DNA from: Promethearchaeota archaeon
GTDB lineage: Archaea; Asgardarchaeota; Lokiarchaeia; Sigyniarchaeales; SOKP01
Length of the DNA: 64,000 bases
Assembly (NCBI GenBank): GCA_016839555.1
Contig: JAEOUA010000003.1
Span: forward strand, 248,001-312,000
Direction: 5' to 3'
The notes below the pieces were generated by a model. The model did no database searches. It saw only the letters and a program-made list of their open reading frames with translations, and had not been told where the DNA came from. This document shows, in pieces, positions 1 to 8,494 of this stretch. Positions within the stretch are counted from its first letter, which is position 1, and the number at the start of each line of letters is the position of its first letter. A program made the position numbers and the translations under genes.

Positions 1-336
1 GATAAGTATTTGTTAGATGATGCAGAAATAGTTATTATTTCATATGGATTACCTGTGAGAGCAAGCTATCGCGCAGTGGATATTGCCCGAAAGGAAGGAA
101 TAAAGGTTGGGATTTTTAGATTAATTACTGTATGGCCGTTTCCCGAAGAAAAAGTGAGAGAAATTGTAAAAAATGCAAAAGCTGTAATTGTACCTGAACT
201 AAATTATACAGGCTATATTGCAGAACAAATAGAAAGAGTCACTAATATTGAAACCCCAGTGATTAAAATTCCGAATGTATGTGAATTTCATCATCCAGAT
301 CTAATTCTTAAACATATAAAGGAGGTGGCAAAATAA
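1..336 (+). CDS. 2-oxoacid:ferredoxin oxidoreductase, alpha subunit (C-terminal part only)
   Basis: The frame is open from base 1, so this is the 3' end of a longer gene cut by the window edge; the TTG at base 10 is not its start. The visible 112 residues match the C-terminal domain of KorA/VorA-type alpha subunits. That domain follows the pyrimidine-binding fold and packs against the beta subunit: I see the conserved stretch LITVWPFPEEKV, then VPELNYTGYIAEQ. The enzyme oxidatively decarboxylates a 2-oxoacid with CoA and reduces ferredoxin in the cytoplasm. The stop lies one base before the ATG of the beta subunit, and the gamma subunit follows, so the order is alpha-beta-gamma. Substrate (2-oxoglutarate versus branched-chain or other 2-oxoacid) cannot be decided from this part. 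Confidence 0.88.
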   Translation, partial: DKYLLDDAEIVIISYGLPVRASYRAVDIARKEGIKVGIFRLITVWPFPEEKVREIVKNAKAVIVPELNYTGYIAEQIERVTNIETPVIKIPNVCEFHHPDLILKHIKEVAK

Positions 337-337
337 A

Positions 338-1261
338 ATGTCTGGTATAGGTCCAATGTATCCTCAAGAAAAACCAGAACATCCGTATTTAGATAAATCA
401 TATGCAGGATATTTAATTGGTAATTATTCTTCACGATTTTGTGCAGGATGTGGCTATGGAATTATTGCACAACTCTATACCCGAACCTTTGAAGATGAAG
501 GATTAGATCCTAAGAAATTTCCTTTAATTGTAGGGATAGGTTGCTATAGTCAGATAATGTTACTGGTCCATTATTCTGCACAGAAGGTTCTAACTTTGCA
601 TGGTAGAGCACCAGCAATTGCTACTGGGATAAAGATGGGAAATCCAGAAATGAAACCAATCATTTTTTCAGGTGACGGGGATGCATTAGGAATAGGAGGA
701 AATCATTTCATACATTTATGCAGAAGAAACTTGGATGCTGTTATATTTATTTTTAATAATAGCATATATGCTATGACAGGAGGACAAGGAGCACCTACAA
801 CGCTTTGGGGAGCAGAGAGTACCACGACTCCCTATAAGATGTTTGAAAATCGTATAGATGGAGTAGATTTAGCACTAGCTGCTGGTGCTACCTATGTTGC
901 ACGTACTACCGTAGCTCATCCAAGAACATTCATGAAATATTTCAAAAAAGGTTTAAATCATAAAGGTACATCAGTTATTGAAGTTATTGTACCTTGTGTG
1001 ACCTATTTTGGCAGAAAAAATGTCAATACTTTGGGATCTGAATATTCTGAATTACAAGAAGAAGCTGAAAAGATGGAGACCGCAGGAAAGATGATAGATT
1101 GGATAAAGAAAAACACAGTAAGAATAAATCAAGCACAATTTATGACTGAAAAAGAGTTATTTAATAAATATATAATAGGTGAATTTCGTTATGATCCTGA
1201 TAAACCAGAATATTCCGATCAATATAATAGTATTATAAAAATCGCACAAGGAAGGGAATAA
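338..1261 (+). CDS. korB: 2-oxoacid:ferredoxin oxidoreductase, beta subunit (thiamine diphosphate-binding)
   Basis: A 307-residue TPP-binding subunit of normal family length. The N-terminal CAGCGYG motif (about residues 36-42), the Cys in GIGCYS and the Cys in VPCVTY supply the four cysteines that hold the [4Fe-4S] cluster in this family. The TPP/Mg motif is present as GDGDALGIGG followed about 25 residues later by FNNSIY. It forms the catalytic core with the alpha subunit encoded immediately upstream (one-base gap) and with the gamma subunit two bases downstream. AAAGGAGGTGG upstream of the ATG is a strong ribosome binding site and lies inside the end of the alpha gene, supporting translational coupling. 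The symbol is a family-level guess; the exact 2-oxoacid is unknown. Confidence 0.9.
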   Translation: MSGIGPMYPQEKPEHPYLDKSYAGYLIGNYSSRFCAGCGYGIIAQLYTRTFEDEGLDPKKFPLIVGIGCYSQIMLLVHYSAQKVLTLHGRAPAIATGIKMGNPEMKPIIFSGDGDALGIGGNHFIHLCRRNLDAVIFIFNNSIYAMTGGQGAPTTLWGAESTTTPYKMFENRIDGVDLALAAGATYVARTTVAHPRTFMKYFKKGLNHKGTSVIEVIVPCVTYFGRKNVNTLGSEYSELQEEAEKMETAGKMIDWIKKNTVRINQAQFMTEKELFNKYIIGEFRYDPDKPEYSDQYNSIIKIAQGRE

Positions 1262-1263
1262 AC

Positions 1264-1863
1264 ATGGCGAGATATGAAATTCGTATTGTAGGATTTGGAG
1301 GGCAAGGTGTTATTACATTAAGTAAAATGATAATAACAGCATCTTCTCTTTATGATGGATTAGCCGCAACTCAAACAGAAGCCTATAGCGCTGCCGCAAG
1401 AGGAGGAAAATGTTGGGCAGAAATAGTGGTAGATTTGGACGAAACTCAAAAACTTATTGATTATCCAAAAGCTTTAGAACCTTATGATTTTTTAATCATT
1501 CTCTCAGATGAAGGGGCATCTGATGTAAAGAAAAGTGATTTAAAAAAAGGTAAAAATACAGGATACCTTATTTGGGATACATCAACAATCAAGAAGTTTC
1601 GAACGGCTAAAAGAGTGAAATCTTTTGGTTTTCCAGTTCAAAAAACATCCTTAGAAAAATTTGGTAATACCGTCTTTGGAAATTCCATTCTATTTGGTGC
1701 ATTTACTGCTATTTCAAAAATATTCTCGGAAGATTCAGCTATTAAAACAATTAAGCGTTTTGTACCATCAGGCACACTTGAAACTAATTTAAAAGCGTTT
1801 GAATTAGGAAAAGAAGAAGCAGAAAAATTTCTCATAGAATTAGATGAAAATGGAGGAAAATAA
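1264..1863 (+). CDS. korC: 2-oxoacid:ferredoxin oxidoreductase, gamma subunit
   Basis: 199 residues, the normal size for the separate gamma subunit. The N-terminus has the diagnostic GFGGQGVITLSKMI followed by TQTEAYSAAARGG, typical of KorC/PorC-type gamma domains, whose fold binds the CoA end of the active site. The gene starts two bases after the beta subunit stop, and its 3' end overlaps or touches the following fusion gene, so the four genes form one transcription unit. The C-terminal part (VPSGTLETNLKAFELG) also agrees with the family. Nothing is truncated. Confidence 0.9.
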   Translation: MARYEIRIVGFGGQGVITLSKMIITASSLYDGLAATQTEAYSAAARGGKCWAEIVVDLDETQKLIDYPKALEPYDFLIILSDEGASDVKKSDLKKGKNTGYLIWDTSTIKKFRTAKRVKSFGFPVQKTSLEKFGNTVFGNSILFGAFTAISKIFSEDSAIKTIKRFVPSGTLETNLKAFELGKEEAEKFLIELDENGGK

Positions 1864-1864
1864 A

Positions 1865-3688
1865 ATGTTCTTGAAAAGAATAAAAAAAGGCTGGAAAGAA
1901 TTAGAGACAGAAATAATAGAATCAGGTAAATGTGTTTATTGTGGAGCGTGTGGAGCATTTTGCGCCAATATAAAATTTAATCAGGAGAGGGAGGAACCTT
2001 ATGATGATGGTTCTTGTGAGGAAATGAATACCTGTAGGGATGGTTATGGAGTCTGTTATAATTTATGTCCCAAAACCGGAACTGATATTATCCCTCTGGA
2101 TTTATTGGATAAATGGGTTTTTGAAAAAGAACATGATAAAATTTTAGGTCATTATAAAGATATTTTATCGGTTAAAGTTGAAGATTCTTTTAAACAAAAG
2201 TTTGATGATAACAACGCAGATCCAATAACTGCTCTATTAGCCGTTGCTATGGAAAATAATGAGATCGATTGCGCAATATTAAATAAAACAGATGAATTAT
2301 ATAGACCCGTCCCTTATATAGCAAAGAAAAAGGATGATTTAAAATCGTTTGTAAATAATAACCTAAGTCAAGCACCCACTTTATCTCTGATTGGTGAGGC
2401 AATAAATGAAGGATATGTAAATATTGCTGTTGTTGGAAATCCTTGTCAAATTCAAGGTGTAAGAAAAATTCAAAACCATCCGAGATTTGATTTTGAAGCT
2501 TATGATTTGATTTCTTTAGCCATAGGAACATTTTGTTTTGGAAAATTCCAAAATGAACAATTATCAAAGATTCTTCAAGAACATGATATCGATCGAAAAA
2601 ATATTAGAAAAACAGAAAAAGATGAAAACAATTTCAAAATAAGGATTATTACAAATAATGGAACAAAAGAAATTAGATTGAATCAATTGTATGATAGTTC
2701 CATTCGAAATGCTTGTTTTTCTTGCTCTGATTATACTGCTTCCTTTGCAGATATCTCTGTTGATAGTATTGGAAGTGAAAATGGATGGACCACCGTAATA
2801 ATCAGAACCAAAAAAGGTCAAAGTATTTTTGTTTCTGCAGTAAAGAAAGGATATTTCAAAACAAAAGAGTTGGAGCAAGATAAGAGGGAATTAATATTAG
2901 ATATTACCAGAGCGAGTGTTGATATCGTAGAAATTGAGGATATAATAGAGCATTCCCCCAATATTAAGAGTTTTTGGATCCGAAATCCCCGAATAGCAAA
3001 AGCTTATAGACCAGGAAATTTTGTAATTCTCTGGATACCAGATGTTGATTTCTTGCCAATGTCTATTTCGAATGTTAAAGGAAGTCTTTTAGAAATAACA
3101 GTTGAGAGAATAGGAGAAGGAACCTCAAAATTATTTGATATGAAGAAAGATGATAAACTAGGAATACGAGGACCCTTTGGAAATAGTTGGAATTATGAAG
3201 ATGCTTCAAATATCCTTGTAATTGGAGGAGGATTAGGAGTTCCTGCTCTATCAACGGTGATCCAACCATTAAAATTAAACAATAAGAATGTTTTTGTAGC
3301 TATCGGAGCAAAAAATCAAGCATCATTACTGTTTGAAGAAAGATTTAAAGAATTGATACCAAATACTTTATGTACTACAGATGATGGTTCTGTTGGTAGA
3401 AAATGCTATGTTACCGATCCAATTGAAGAAATAATTGATCAAAATAACATAGATCTCATTTTAACTTGTGGACCAGAAGTTATGATGAAAAAAATATTAG
3501 AAATAGCAAATAGGAAAGGAATTGAAATACAAGCATCATTAGAAAGGAAAATGAAGTGTGGTGTAGGATTATGCGGATCTTGTTGTATAGGAGTGAAAAA
3601 TGATATAACTGTTTGTAAAGATGGTCCTATTTTCAATTCAGAACAATTAAATAGCTTTCCACAATTTGGCACATACAAGAAGGAATAA
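1865..3688 (+). CDS. FrhB/FdhB-like and PyrK-like fusion iron-sulfur flavoprotein
   Basis: A 607-residue two-part protein. Residues about 20-340 are a coenzyme F420 hydrogenase/dehydrogenase beta-subunit (FrhB/FdhB) module: cysteines C23, C26, C29, C33 and C51, C57, C64, C68 can hold two clusters, followed by GNPCQIQG and CFSCSDYTASFAD. Residues about 355-600 are a PyrK/ferredoxin-reductase module: an FAD-binding barrel (RPGNFVILW, LPMSISN), NAD-binding VIGGGLGVPA, CGPEVMMKK and a C-terminal [2Fe-2S] motif CGVGLCGSCC with a later Cys in TVCKDGP. I chose ATG 1865 because GGAGG at 1852-1856 sits 8 bases before it; upstream in-frame ATGs at 1844 and 1850 lack such a site. Its place at the end of the OFOR operon suggests that it passes electrons between reduced ferredoxin and NAD(P)H or a deazaflavin/flavin. 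That role is inference. Confidence 0.85.
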   Translation: MFLKRIKKGWKELETEIIESGKCVYCGACGAFCANIKFNQEREEPYDDGSCEEMNTCRDGYGVCYNLCPKTGTDIIPLDLLDKWVFEKEHDKILGHYKDILSVKVEDSFKQKFDDNNADPITALLAVAMENNEIDCAILNKTDELYRPVPYIAKKKDDLKSFVNNNLSQAPTLSLIGEAINEGYVNIAVVGNPCQIQGVRKIQNHPRFDFEAYDLISLAIGTFCFGKFQNEQLSKILQEHDIDRKNIRKTEKDENNFKIRIITNNGTKEIRLNQLYDSSIRNACFSCSDYTASFADISVDSIGSENGWTTVIIRTKKGQSIFVSAVKKGYFKTKELEQDKRELILDITRASVDIVEIEDIIEHSPNIKSFWIRNPRIAKAYRPGNFVILWIPDVDFLPMSISNVKGSLLEITVERIGEGTSKLFDMKKDDKLGIRGPFGNSWNYEDASNILVIGGGLGVPALSTVIQPLKLNNKNVFVAIGAKNQASLLFEERFKELIPNTLCTTDDGSVGRKCYVTDPIEEIIDQNNIDLILTCGPEVMMKKILEIANRKGIEIQASLERKMKCGVGLCGSCCIGVKNDITVCKDGPIFNSEQLNSFPQFGTYKKE

Positions 3689-3755
3689 TTTTTTTTCTTT
3701 ATTTTATTATTAGGTTCAATGATGAGTTTTCCCGAGGGATAATCAAAAACAATCA

Positions 3756-3775
3756 TTTGATAAAGCATTATCAAA
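3756..3775. repeat. Small perfect inverted repeat after the OFOR operon
   Basis: TTTGATAA and TTATCAAA flank the four-base loop AGCA, about 70 bases after the stop of the fusion gene; a T-run (3689-3697) directly follows the stop. The T-run could terminate transcription in an archaeon. The hairpin may be incidental in such AT-rich DNA. Confidence 0.3.
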
Positions 3776-3958
3776 AACGTAATAAAATCATCATAATTTA
3801 AATTTATTTAATAATAAAATATGAATTCATGAAAAAAATTGAAAATTATCATTTAAAGATCAAGAAATTAAATTCTTTTAGCCTACCCCGTCAATTTTAA
3901 TAATTCTTAAATATTTCTTAAATTATTATTTCCTAACTTCTAAAAGGAATGAATTATC

Positions 3959-5041
3959 ATGGATGATAATTGGAAAAATGAAATTCCAACTCCTGCTCTT
4001 GTTTTAGACTATAATAAAATGATGGAAAATATTAATACCATGGCTAAATTTGCTAAAGAGCATGATATAAACCATAGACCTCACGTCAAAACTCATAAAT
4101 GTCCTATTATTGCCCATTTGCAATTAAAAGCAGGATGTAAGGGGATTACGGTAGCAAAGGTTGGGGAGGCAGAAGTTTTTGCTCAATCGGGAATTGATGA
4201 CATATTTATAGCGAATCAAGTGATCGTTCCAAATCATATAGATAGATTCGCAAAATTAAATAAATATATAAAAATAAGATGTGCCGTTGATTCTCAAAAA
4301 AATATTCTAGACCTGAGCAAAATAGCAGCTCAAAATAATACTACATTAAAAGTGTTTCTTGATATTAATTTGGGATTAGGCAGATCTGGTGTTGAACCGG
4401 GAGAGCCTGCTCTTGAGATGGCTAGATTTATTGAAAAAACACCAAACATAGATTTAGTAGGCCTCATGGGCTATGAAGGTCATCTTACTCCAATGATGAA
4501 TCTAGATCAAAAAGAAAAAATGGCAAATGAATGTTTCAAAAGGATTGTTGATACCAGGGATTTATTAAACGAAAATGGATTTAATATCAAAAACATTACT
4601 ACATCTGGCTCAGGAACATATAGGTATGCGGCGAATTACGAAGGGATTACTGAGATACGCCCTGGTACTTATGTGTTTTCCGATGAACATTTAGATATGG
4701 TCGAAAAAGCGTTTAAAATTGCAGTAACAATATTAGGTACCATACAAAATCAAACTGGAAAAAAAGAATTTACAACTGATGCTGGTGCTAAAGCAATCGC
4801 GACTGGAGATGGGAAACCTGAATTTAAAGATTTTCCCAAATCTAAAATTAGAGTAATGAATGAAGAGCACACTCAATTTAAGGCAATTGGTCTGGATAAA
4901 AATTTGGAAATAGGACAAAAAATTGAATTTTACCCTGCTCACATATGTACTACTATTAATTTACATGACCATATCCACGTGATAAAGGATAATGAGTATG
5001 TCGGAAGATGGGAAATATTAGCAAGAGGTAAAAGTTATTAA
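3959..5041 (+). CDS. D-serine dehydratase / D-threonine aldolase-like PLP enzyme (alanine racemase fold)
   Basis: 360 residues, normal for the DSD1/D-threonine aldolase family (fold type III PLP enzymes with an N-terminal alanine-racemase barrel). The PLP lysine is K44 in RPHVKTHK. The region EAEVFAQSGIDDIFIANQV and the phosphate-binding TTSGSGTYR are family-like. The C-terminal CTTINLHDHIHV supplies the His/Cys pair that binds the metal (Zn in D-serine dehydratase, Mn in D-threonine aldolase). The reaction is either removal of ammonia from a D-hydroxyamino acid or retro-aldol cleavage; sequence alone does not separate them. A RidA gene follows after 22 bases. RidA removes the imine intermediates made by PLP dehydratases, so I favour dehydratase activity. 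Confidence 0.8.
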   Translation: MDDNWKNEIPTPALVLDYNKMMENINTMAKFAKEHDINHRPHVKTHKCPIIAHLQLKAGCKGITVAKVGEAEVFAQSGIDDIFIANQVIVPNHIDRFAKLNKYIKIRCAVDSQKNILDLSKIAAQNNTTLKVFLDINLGLGRSGVEPGEPALEMARFIEKTPNIDLVGLMGYEGHLTPMMNLDQKEKMANECFKRIVDTRDLLNENGFNIKNITTSGSGTYRYAANYEGITEIRPGTYVFSDEHLDMVEKAFKIAVTILGTIQNQTGKKEFTTDAGAKAIATGDGKPEFKDFPKSKIRVMNEEHTQFKAIGLDKNLEIGQKIEFYPAHICTTINLHDHIHVIKDNEYVGRWEILARGKSY

Positions 5042-5063
5042 TAAGGGAAGTGTTTTAAAAAAT

Positions 5064-5444
5064 ATGGTAGATATTGAATATGTAAATCCCGGAACTCCGG
5101 TTGCTGGACCTTATACACCTGGAGTCCAAGTAGGAAATCTTCTTTTTGTATCAGGTCAGGGTTCTGCACCAGGCATTGATAATATTAAGGATCAGACTAA
5201 CTCGGTACTTGAAAACATCAAAAAGATTGTTGAGGCTGCTGGATGCAGCGTTGCTGATATCGTAAAAACAACCGTTTTTTTAAGCGATATTAAGGATTTT
5301 GGTAAAATGAACCGAACTTATAAGAAATTTTTTGATAATAATGGTGCTGAAGGAAAATATCCAGCTCGAACAACTATCGAAGTAGCAAGCTTACCTGTTC
5401 CTAGCATGTTAATAGAAATTGACGCAATAGCCGTAATAAAATAA
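5064..5444 (+). CDS. ridA: RidA family enamine/imine deaminase
   Basis: 126 residues, the standard size for the RidA/YjgF/UK114 family, which forms cytosolic trimers that hydrolyse reactive 2-aminoacrylate-type imines to 2-oxoacids. The active-site arginine is R102 in PARTTIEVASLP; the N-terminal PVAGPYTPGVQVG and VSGQG blocks and the C-terminal MLIEIDAIAV are also conserved. It sits 22 bases after a PLP enzyme of the D-serine dehydratase/D-threonine aldolase family, which makes a substrate-product link plausible. A decayed copy of the same kind of gene lies immediately downstream. Confidence 0.92.
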   Translation: MVDIEYVNPGTPVAGPYTPGVQVGNLLFVSGQGSAPGIDNIKDQTNSVLENIKKIVEAAGCSVADIVKTTVFLSDIKDFGKMNRTYKKFFDNNGAEGKYPARTTIEVASLPVPSMLIEIDAIAVIK

Positions 5445-5463
5445 TAACTTTTTTTTTAATTTT

Positions 5464-5613
5464 TTTGATCAATATTTCTTCAATAATCTTAATACCTGCT
5501 CCTTAAAAGAAAAAAAGAACACTGCGAGAACAACCGTTCAAGTTGCATATTTACCTGCTACTGGAATGTTAGATGAAATTGAAGTTATAAGATTACAATT
5601 TATTGGTTCTTAA
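5464..5613 (+). pseudogene. Decayed second RidA gene (C-terminal remnant)
   Basis: Translating 5521-5613 in frame gives TARTTVQVAYLPATGMLDEI and then EVIRLQFIGS-stop, a clear match to the end of RidA: the intact neighbour has PARTTIEVASLP and MLIEIDAIAV. Upstream in the same frame YFFNN (5473-5487) may correspond to KKFFDNN of the intact gene, but the linker is wrong in length and no start or N-terminal two thirds remain. The DNA differs considerably from ridA, so this was a divergent paralogue rather than a very recent duplicate. Its last bases overlap the convergent zinc-ribbon gene. Confidence 0.75.
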
Positions 5614-5833
5614 GGTATTTAATAAGATTTTCTTTATTTTCCCTTTTTTTTAACTCTTTTATAATTGCAATCGCTTCTTTTACGCTACAATTTTTAGAAA
5701 ACTTTGATGCCTGTTCAAATTTAAAAGAATGGTTGCATTTGAAACATATTTTTCTTTTAATTCTTCTTGGAGTATAAAACCATGTACCACAAAAGGTACA
5801 TCTGAAAAAATAGAATTTTTTAGCGTTAGGCAT
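5600..5833 (-). CDS. Small zinc-ribbon protein (DUF1922-like)
   Basis: 77 residues. Near the N-terminus CTFCGTWFY and, 17 residues on, CFKCNHSFKF form a C-x2-C...C-x2-C zinc ribbon. The second half is a basic helical tail (KEAIAIIKELKKRENKEN). It resembles small archaeal zinc-ribbon proteins of the DUF1922 type in the FCGTW-like knuckle and spacing; function unknown, possibly nucleic-acid binding. It stands alone on the minus strand, and its 3' end overlaps the RidA relic. Confidence 0.6.
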   Translation of the reverse strand: MPNAKKFYFFRCTFCGTWFYTPRRIKRKICFKCNHSFKFEQASKFSKNCSVKEAIAIIKELKKRENKENLIKYLKNQ

Positions 5834-6028
5834 TTATGAAAAGAGTATAAGAAACGCCTCATAAATCTTAATAGTGAGCAAATTTAATGATTTTTTTTAA
5901 TATATAAAATCTTTTTATAGATTAATAACTCAAACATAAAACTAAATAATCATATATATTTTCCTTAATCATACAGATAAATTTATTGAAAAATTGATTT
6001 TTCTATTTTAAGGGATTTTTTGATTACC

Positions 6029-6691
6029 ATGAAAACTTATGATAAAAAAGAGCTAGATAAATTAAGTATTAATGAATTAACTCATACTTTTATGGACATT
6101 ATTAAGGAGCAGACTTCAATTCTAATAGAGGGAATTGAACATCTAATTGATGAAGATTTCGAGACATTTAACAAGAATTTGAATTATGTAATTGAAACTT
6201 CGACCGAAGTTAAAGTAAAAAAGAAATTTGAGTCAAAGATTTTTAAATCCAAGTTAATGTTCAGTAAGGCTGATAGATTAAAAGTTTTTAGTAAAATTAA
6301 TGACATAAAAAATATTGGTGAATTTCTCGCTAATAAAATGCTCCTATATAAAGTAATTTTTCCTGACGAAGAATTTAAAAATCAATTAAGAGAGATAATA
6401 TCCTCTCTAAGAATAATTTCTGATAATATATCTGACTCGGTAAAATTTATTGGTTCTGATCTCATAAAAGCGCATGATATTTGCGAAGAAATTAAAGAAG
6501 AAAGACGCAAAATGAGAAAGGAGGAATTTGATTTGTTGAAACGTCTTTGGGGGTATGATATGGATTATTTATCACGGACTTTTTTATATTTAAAAGAGTT
6601 AATTGAAGGCATAATGATGTTAGCTGATCATATCAAAGATTTTGCGGAATATATCCAATTTTTATCAATAAAATATTTGATTTTCGATTAA
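6029..6691 (+). CDS. DUF47/PhoU-like phosphate transport accessory protein
   Basis: About 220 residues, predicted all-helical, with no membrane segment. The length, the long helices rich in Glu/Lys, and the position 18 bases before a PiT phosphate permease identify it as a DUF47/PhoU-like protein, the partner usually found with PiT carriers. I chose ATG 6029; a TTG three codons upstream (6020) follows an AGGGA box more closely and is an alternative. A second, sequence-different DUF47 gene follows the permease. These proteins are thought to regulate phosphate uptake through metal-bound helical bundles; a direct role here is inference. Confidence 0.65.
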   Translation: MKTYDKKELDKLSINELTHTFMDIIKEQTSILIEGIEHLIDEDFETFNKNLNYVIETSTEVKVKKKFESKIFKSKLMFSKADRLKVFSKINDIKNIGEFLANKMLLYKVIFPDEEFKNQLREIISSLRIISDNISDSVKFIGSDLIKAHDICEEIKEERRKMRKEEFDLLKRLWGYDMDYLSRTFLYLKELIEGIMMLADHIKDFAEYIQFLSIKYLIFD

Positions 6692-6709
6692 TACTTATTG
6701 GGAGTTTCC

Positions 6710-7738
6710 ATGGCAGATAGCGTTTCTTTTTCTTTAGTATCAGTTCTTATTATTATGGGAATTTCTTTAGCATTTGCTATTGGAGCTAATGATGAAACTT
6801 TATCGGCTTTAGTTGGCGCTGGTGTAGTGAAGTTTAGGATTGCATTGATAATAGGCGGAATCGCAACTGGATTTGGGATGATTTTTTTTAGCCAAAATGT
6901 TGGAAAAACAGTTGGAGAAGATATATTAGGCTCCGGAGTAAAATATACAGATATTATGCTTTTAGCTGTTTTGATTAGTAGTATAATTTGGTTAATTATT
7001 GGTTCTTTTGCTGGAATTCCTTTGAGCTCGACCCATAGTACAGTGGGAAGCATATTTGGAGTTTTAATAATATATTCATTAACTCAAGGAGGCGTTAATC
7101 CTGAAACGGCCCTAAATTATGGTAAACTTTTAGAAATAGTTTTAGGATGGTTTTTCTCTCCAGTTTTGGGATTATTGGTGACATTTATCCTTTTTAAAAT
7201 AATAGCTAAGATATATTTAACACGACTAAGGGGGCTGAACCAAATAGAAAAAGCCGAAAAAAGATTTAATTGGATCTTATTTATCGCTGTAATTTTTGCA
7301 GAAGTGTGGGTTGGAGCTAATTCAGCAGAATGTATTGGAATATTTTATGGGATATTGAACAGTAATTATATAAACATGATGCAATATTGGTTTTTTGTTG
7401 TTATATGTGGCATCTTTGTTTTTCTTGGGATATTTTTTGTGGGTAGATATGTTATTAGAAATTTAGCGAGTCATATGACTAATGCTCGTCCTAGTGAAGG
7501 TGTTATTCTTCAATCTTCTTCGGCGCTTATATTAATGCTCGCAACTTTTCTTGGACTTCCCATCTCACATTCACATGTTATTGTATTTTGCATTATTGGC
7601 TTAAATATCTCTCAAAAAAAGGAAATTGACAAGAAAGGTTTGTTAAAAATGGCGCTATATTGGTTCTTAACCTTTCCTGTGGCAGCAATTTTAGGGGGAT
7701 TTCTTTATTGGATTTTTGTTTTATTTGGGTTTTCATAA
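6710..7738 (+). CDS. pit: PiT family inorganic phosphate permease
   Basis: 342 residues with about 10 hydrophobic segments. Both halves carry the PiT inverted-repeat signatures: GANDETLSALVGAG near the N-terminus and VGANSAECIG in the second half, with SFAGIPLSSTHSTVG and LGLPISHSHVIV as the two re-entrant loop motifs. The canonical GANDVANA motif is altered in both halves. It imports phosphate (or a metal-phosphate complex) in symport with H+ or Na+ across the cell membrane. ATG 6710 follows GGGAG at 6700-6704, so I preferred it to the upstream TTG 6698. It lies between two DUF47/PhoU-like genes in one probable operon. Confidence 0.88.
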   Translation: MADSVSFSLVSVLIIMGISLAFAIGANDETLSALVGAGVVKFRIALIIGGIATGFGMIFFSQNVGKTVGEDILGSGVKYTDIMLLAVLISSIIWLIIGSFAGIPLSSTHSTVGSIFGVLIIYSLTQGGVNPETALNYGKLLEIVLGWFFSPVLGLLVTFILFKIIAKIYLTRLRGLNQIEKAEKRFNWILFIAVIFAEVWVGANSAECIGIFYGILNSNYINMMQYWFFVVICGIFVFLGIFFVGRYVIRNLASHMTNARPSEGVILQSSSALILMLATFLGLPISHSHVIVFCIIGLNISQKKEIDKKGLLKMALYWFLTFPVAAILGGFLYWIFVLFGFS

Positions 7739-7813
7739 TGTTTAATTTCATAAACTATATAAAATATATAGCCTATATATGAAAATAATGATTATTAATT
7801 TGATGTGAAAAAA

Positions 7814-8494
7814 ATGGGTTCATTAATAGAATACTTTAAGAAAGAAACTGCTAAAAATGTACTAGAAAAGGCAATAGAGCACGCAAAAGAAGTTCAAAAA
7901 ACTGTTAAAGAATTAAATAAGGGGATAAAAGTACTTTTGCTGGAAAAAGATTCCGAAAAAGCACACGATATATTTCATGCAGTTGATCTTATAGAGGGGA
8001 ATGCCGATTCGATTAGAAGAGATATTCTTTCCTCAATTTCCAAAGGTGAACTAAATCCTAGTGTAAGAACTGACCTTTCCCATCTAATAAAGAGATTAGA
8101 TGATGTTGCAAATTGTTCAACTGGAGTAGCGAGGAGAATAAATACAATTCCTATGAACTTTTGGGAACAAACGAGCAATGAATCAACAAATCTTATATTG
8201 AATATGATGGAAACGACTGTAGAATGTTCTAACTATTTGGATAAAATAGTAATAGACTTATTAGGAAATAGAAAAAGCGTTAAGGAATATGCGAAACAAA
8301 TAAATCTGCTTGAGCATGAAATTGATTTATTAAACATTAAATTAAGAAGAAGTTTACAAGAAACCAATTATAATGTTAATAGTTTTTCAATTTTTACAGT
8401 GGGAAATACAATCGATATAATAGAAGCAATCTCTGACGCTATTGAGGCAGTGGCTGATTATATTATGCTTCTCCTTACAAGCGCCTCAGTTTGA
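7814..8494 (+). CDS. DUF47/PhoU-like phosphate transport accessory protein, second copy
   Basis: 226 residues, all-helical and soluble. The N-terminus MGSLIEYFKKE and the repeated acidic patterns (DLIEGNADSIRRDIL, NLLEHEIDLLN, DIIEAISDAIEAVADYI) match DUF47 proteins, where such E/D-rich motifs bind metal ions. It follows the PiT permease after about 75 bases. I preferred ATG 7814 to GTG 7805 because family members begin with M-G/S-x-L/I-x-x-F. It is much closer to classical DUF47 than the copy upstream of pit, so the two probably have different tasks. Confidence 0.82.
   Translation: MGSLIEYFKKETAKNVLEKAIEHAKEVQKTVKELNKGIKVLLLEKDSEKAHDIFHAVDLIEGNADSIRRDILSSISKGELNPSVRTDLSHLIKRLDDVANCSTGVARRINTIPMNFWEQTSNESTNLILNMMETTVECSNYLDKIVIDLLGNRKSVKEYAKQINLLEHEIDLLNIKLRRSLQETNYNVNSFSIFTVGNTIDIIEAISDAIEAVADYIMLLLTSASV

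Noticed and set aside
1638-3774. Minus-strand open frames over the OFOR operon
   Set aside because: Antisense shadows of well-supported genes, without ribosome sites or protein-like motifs.
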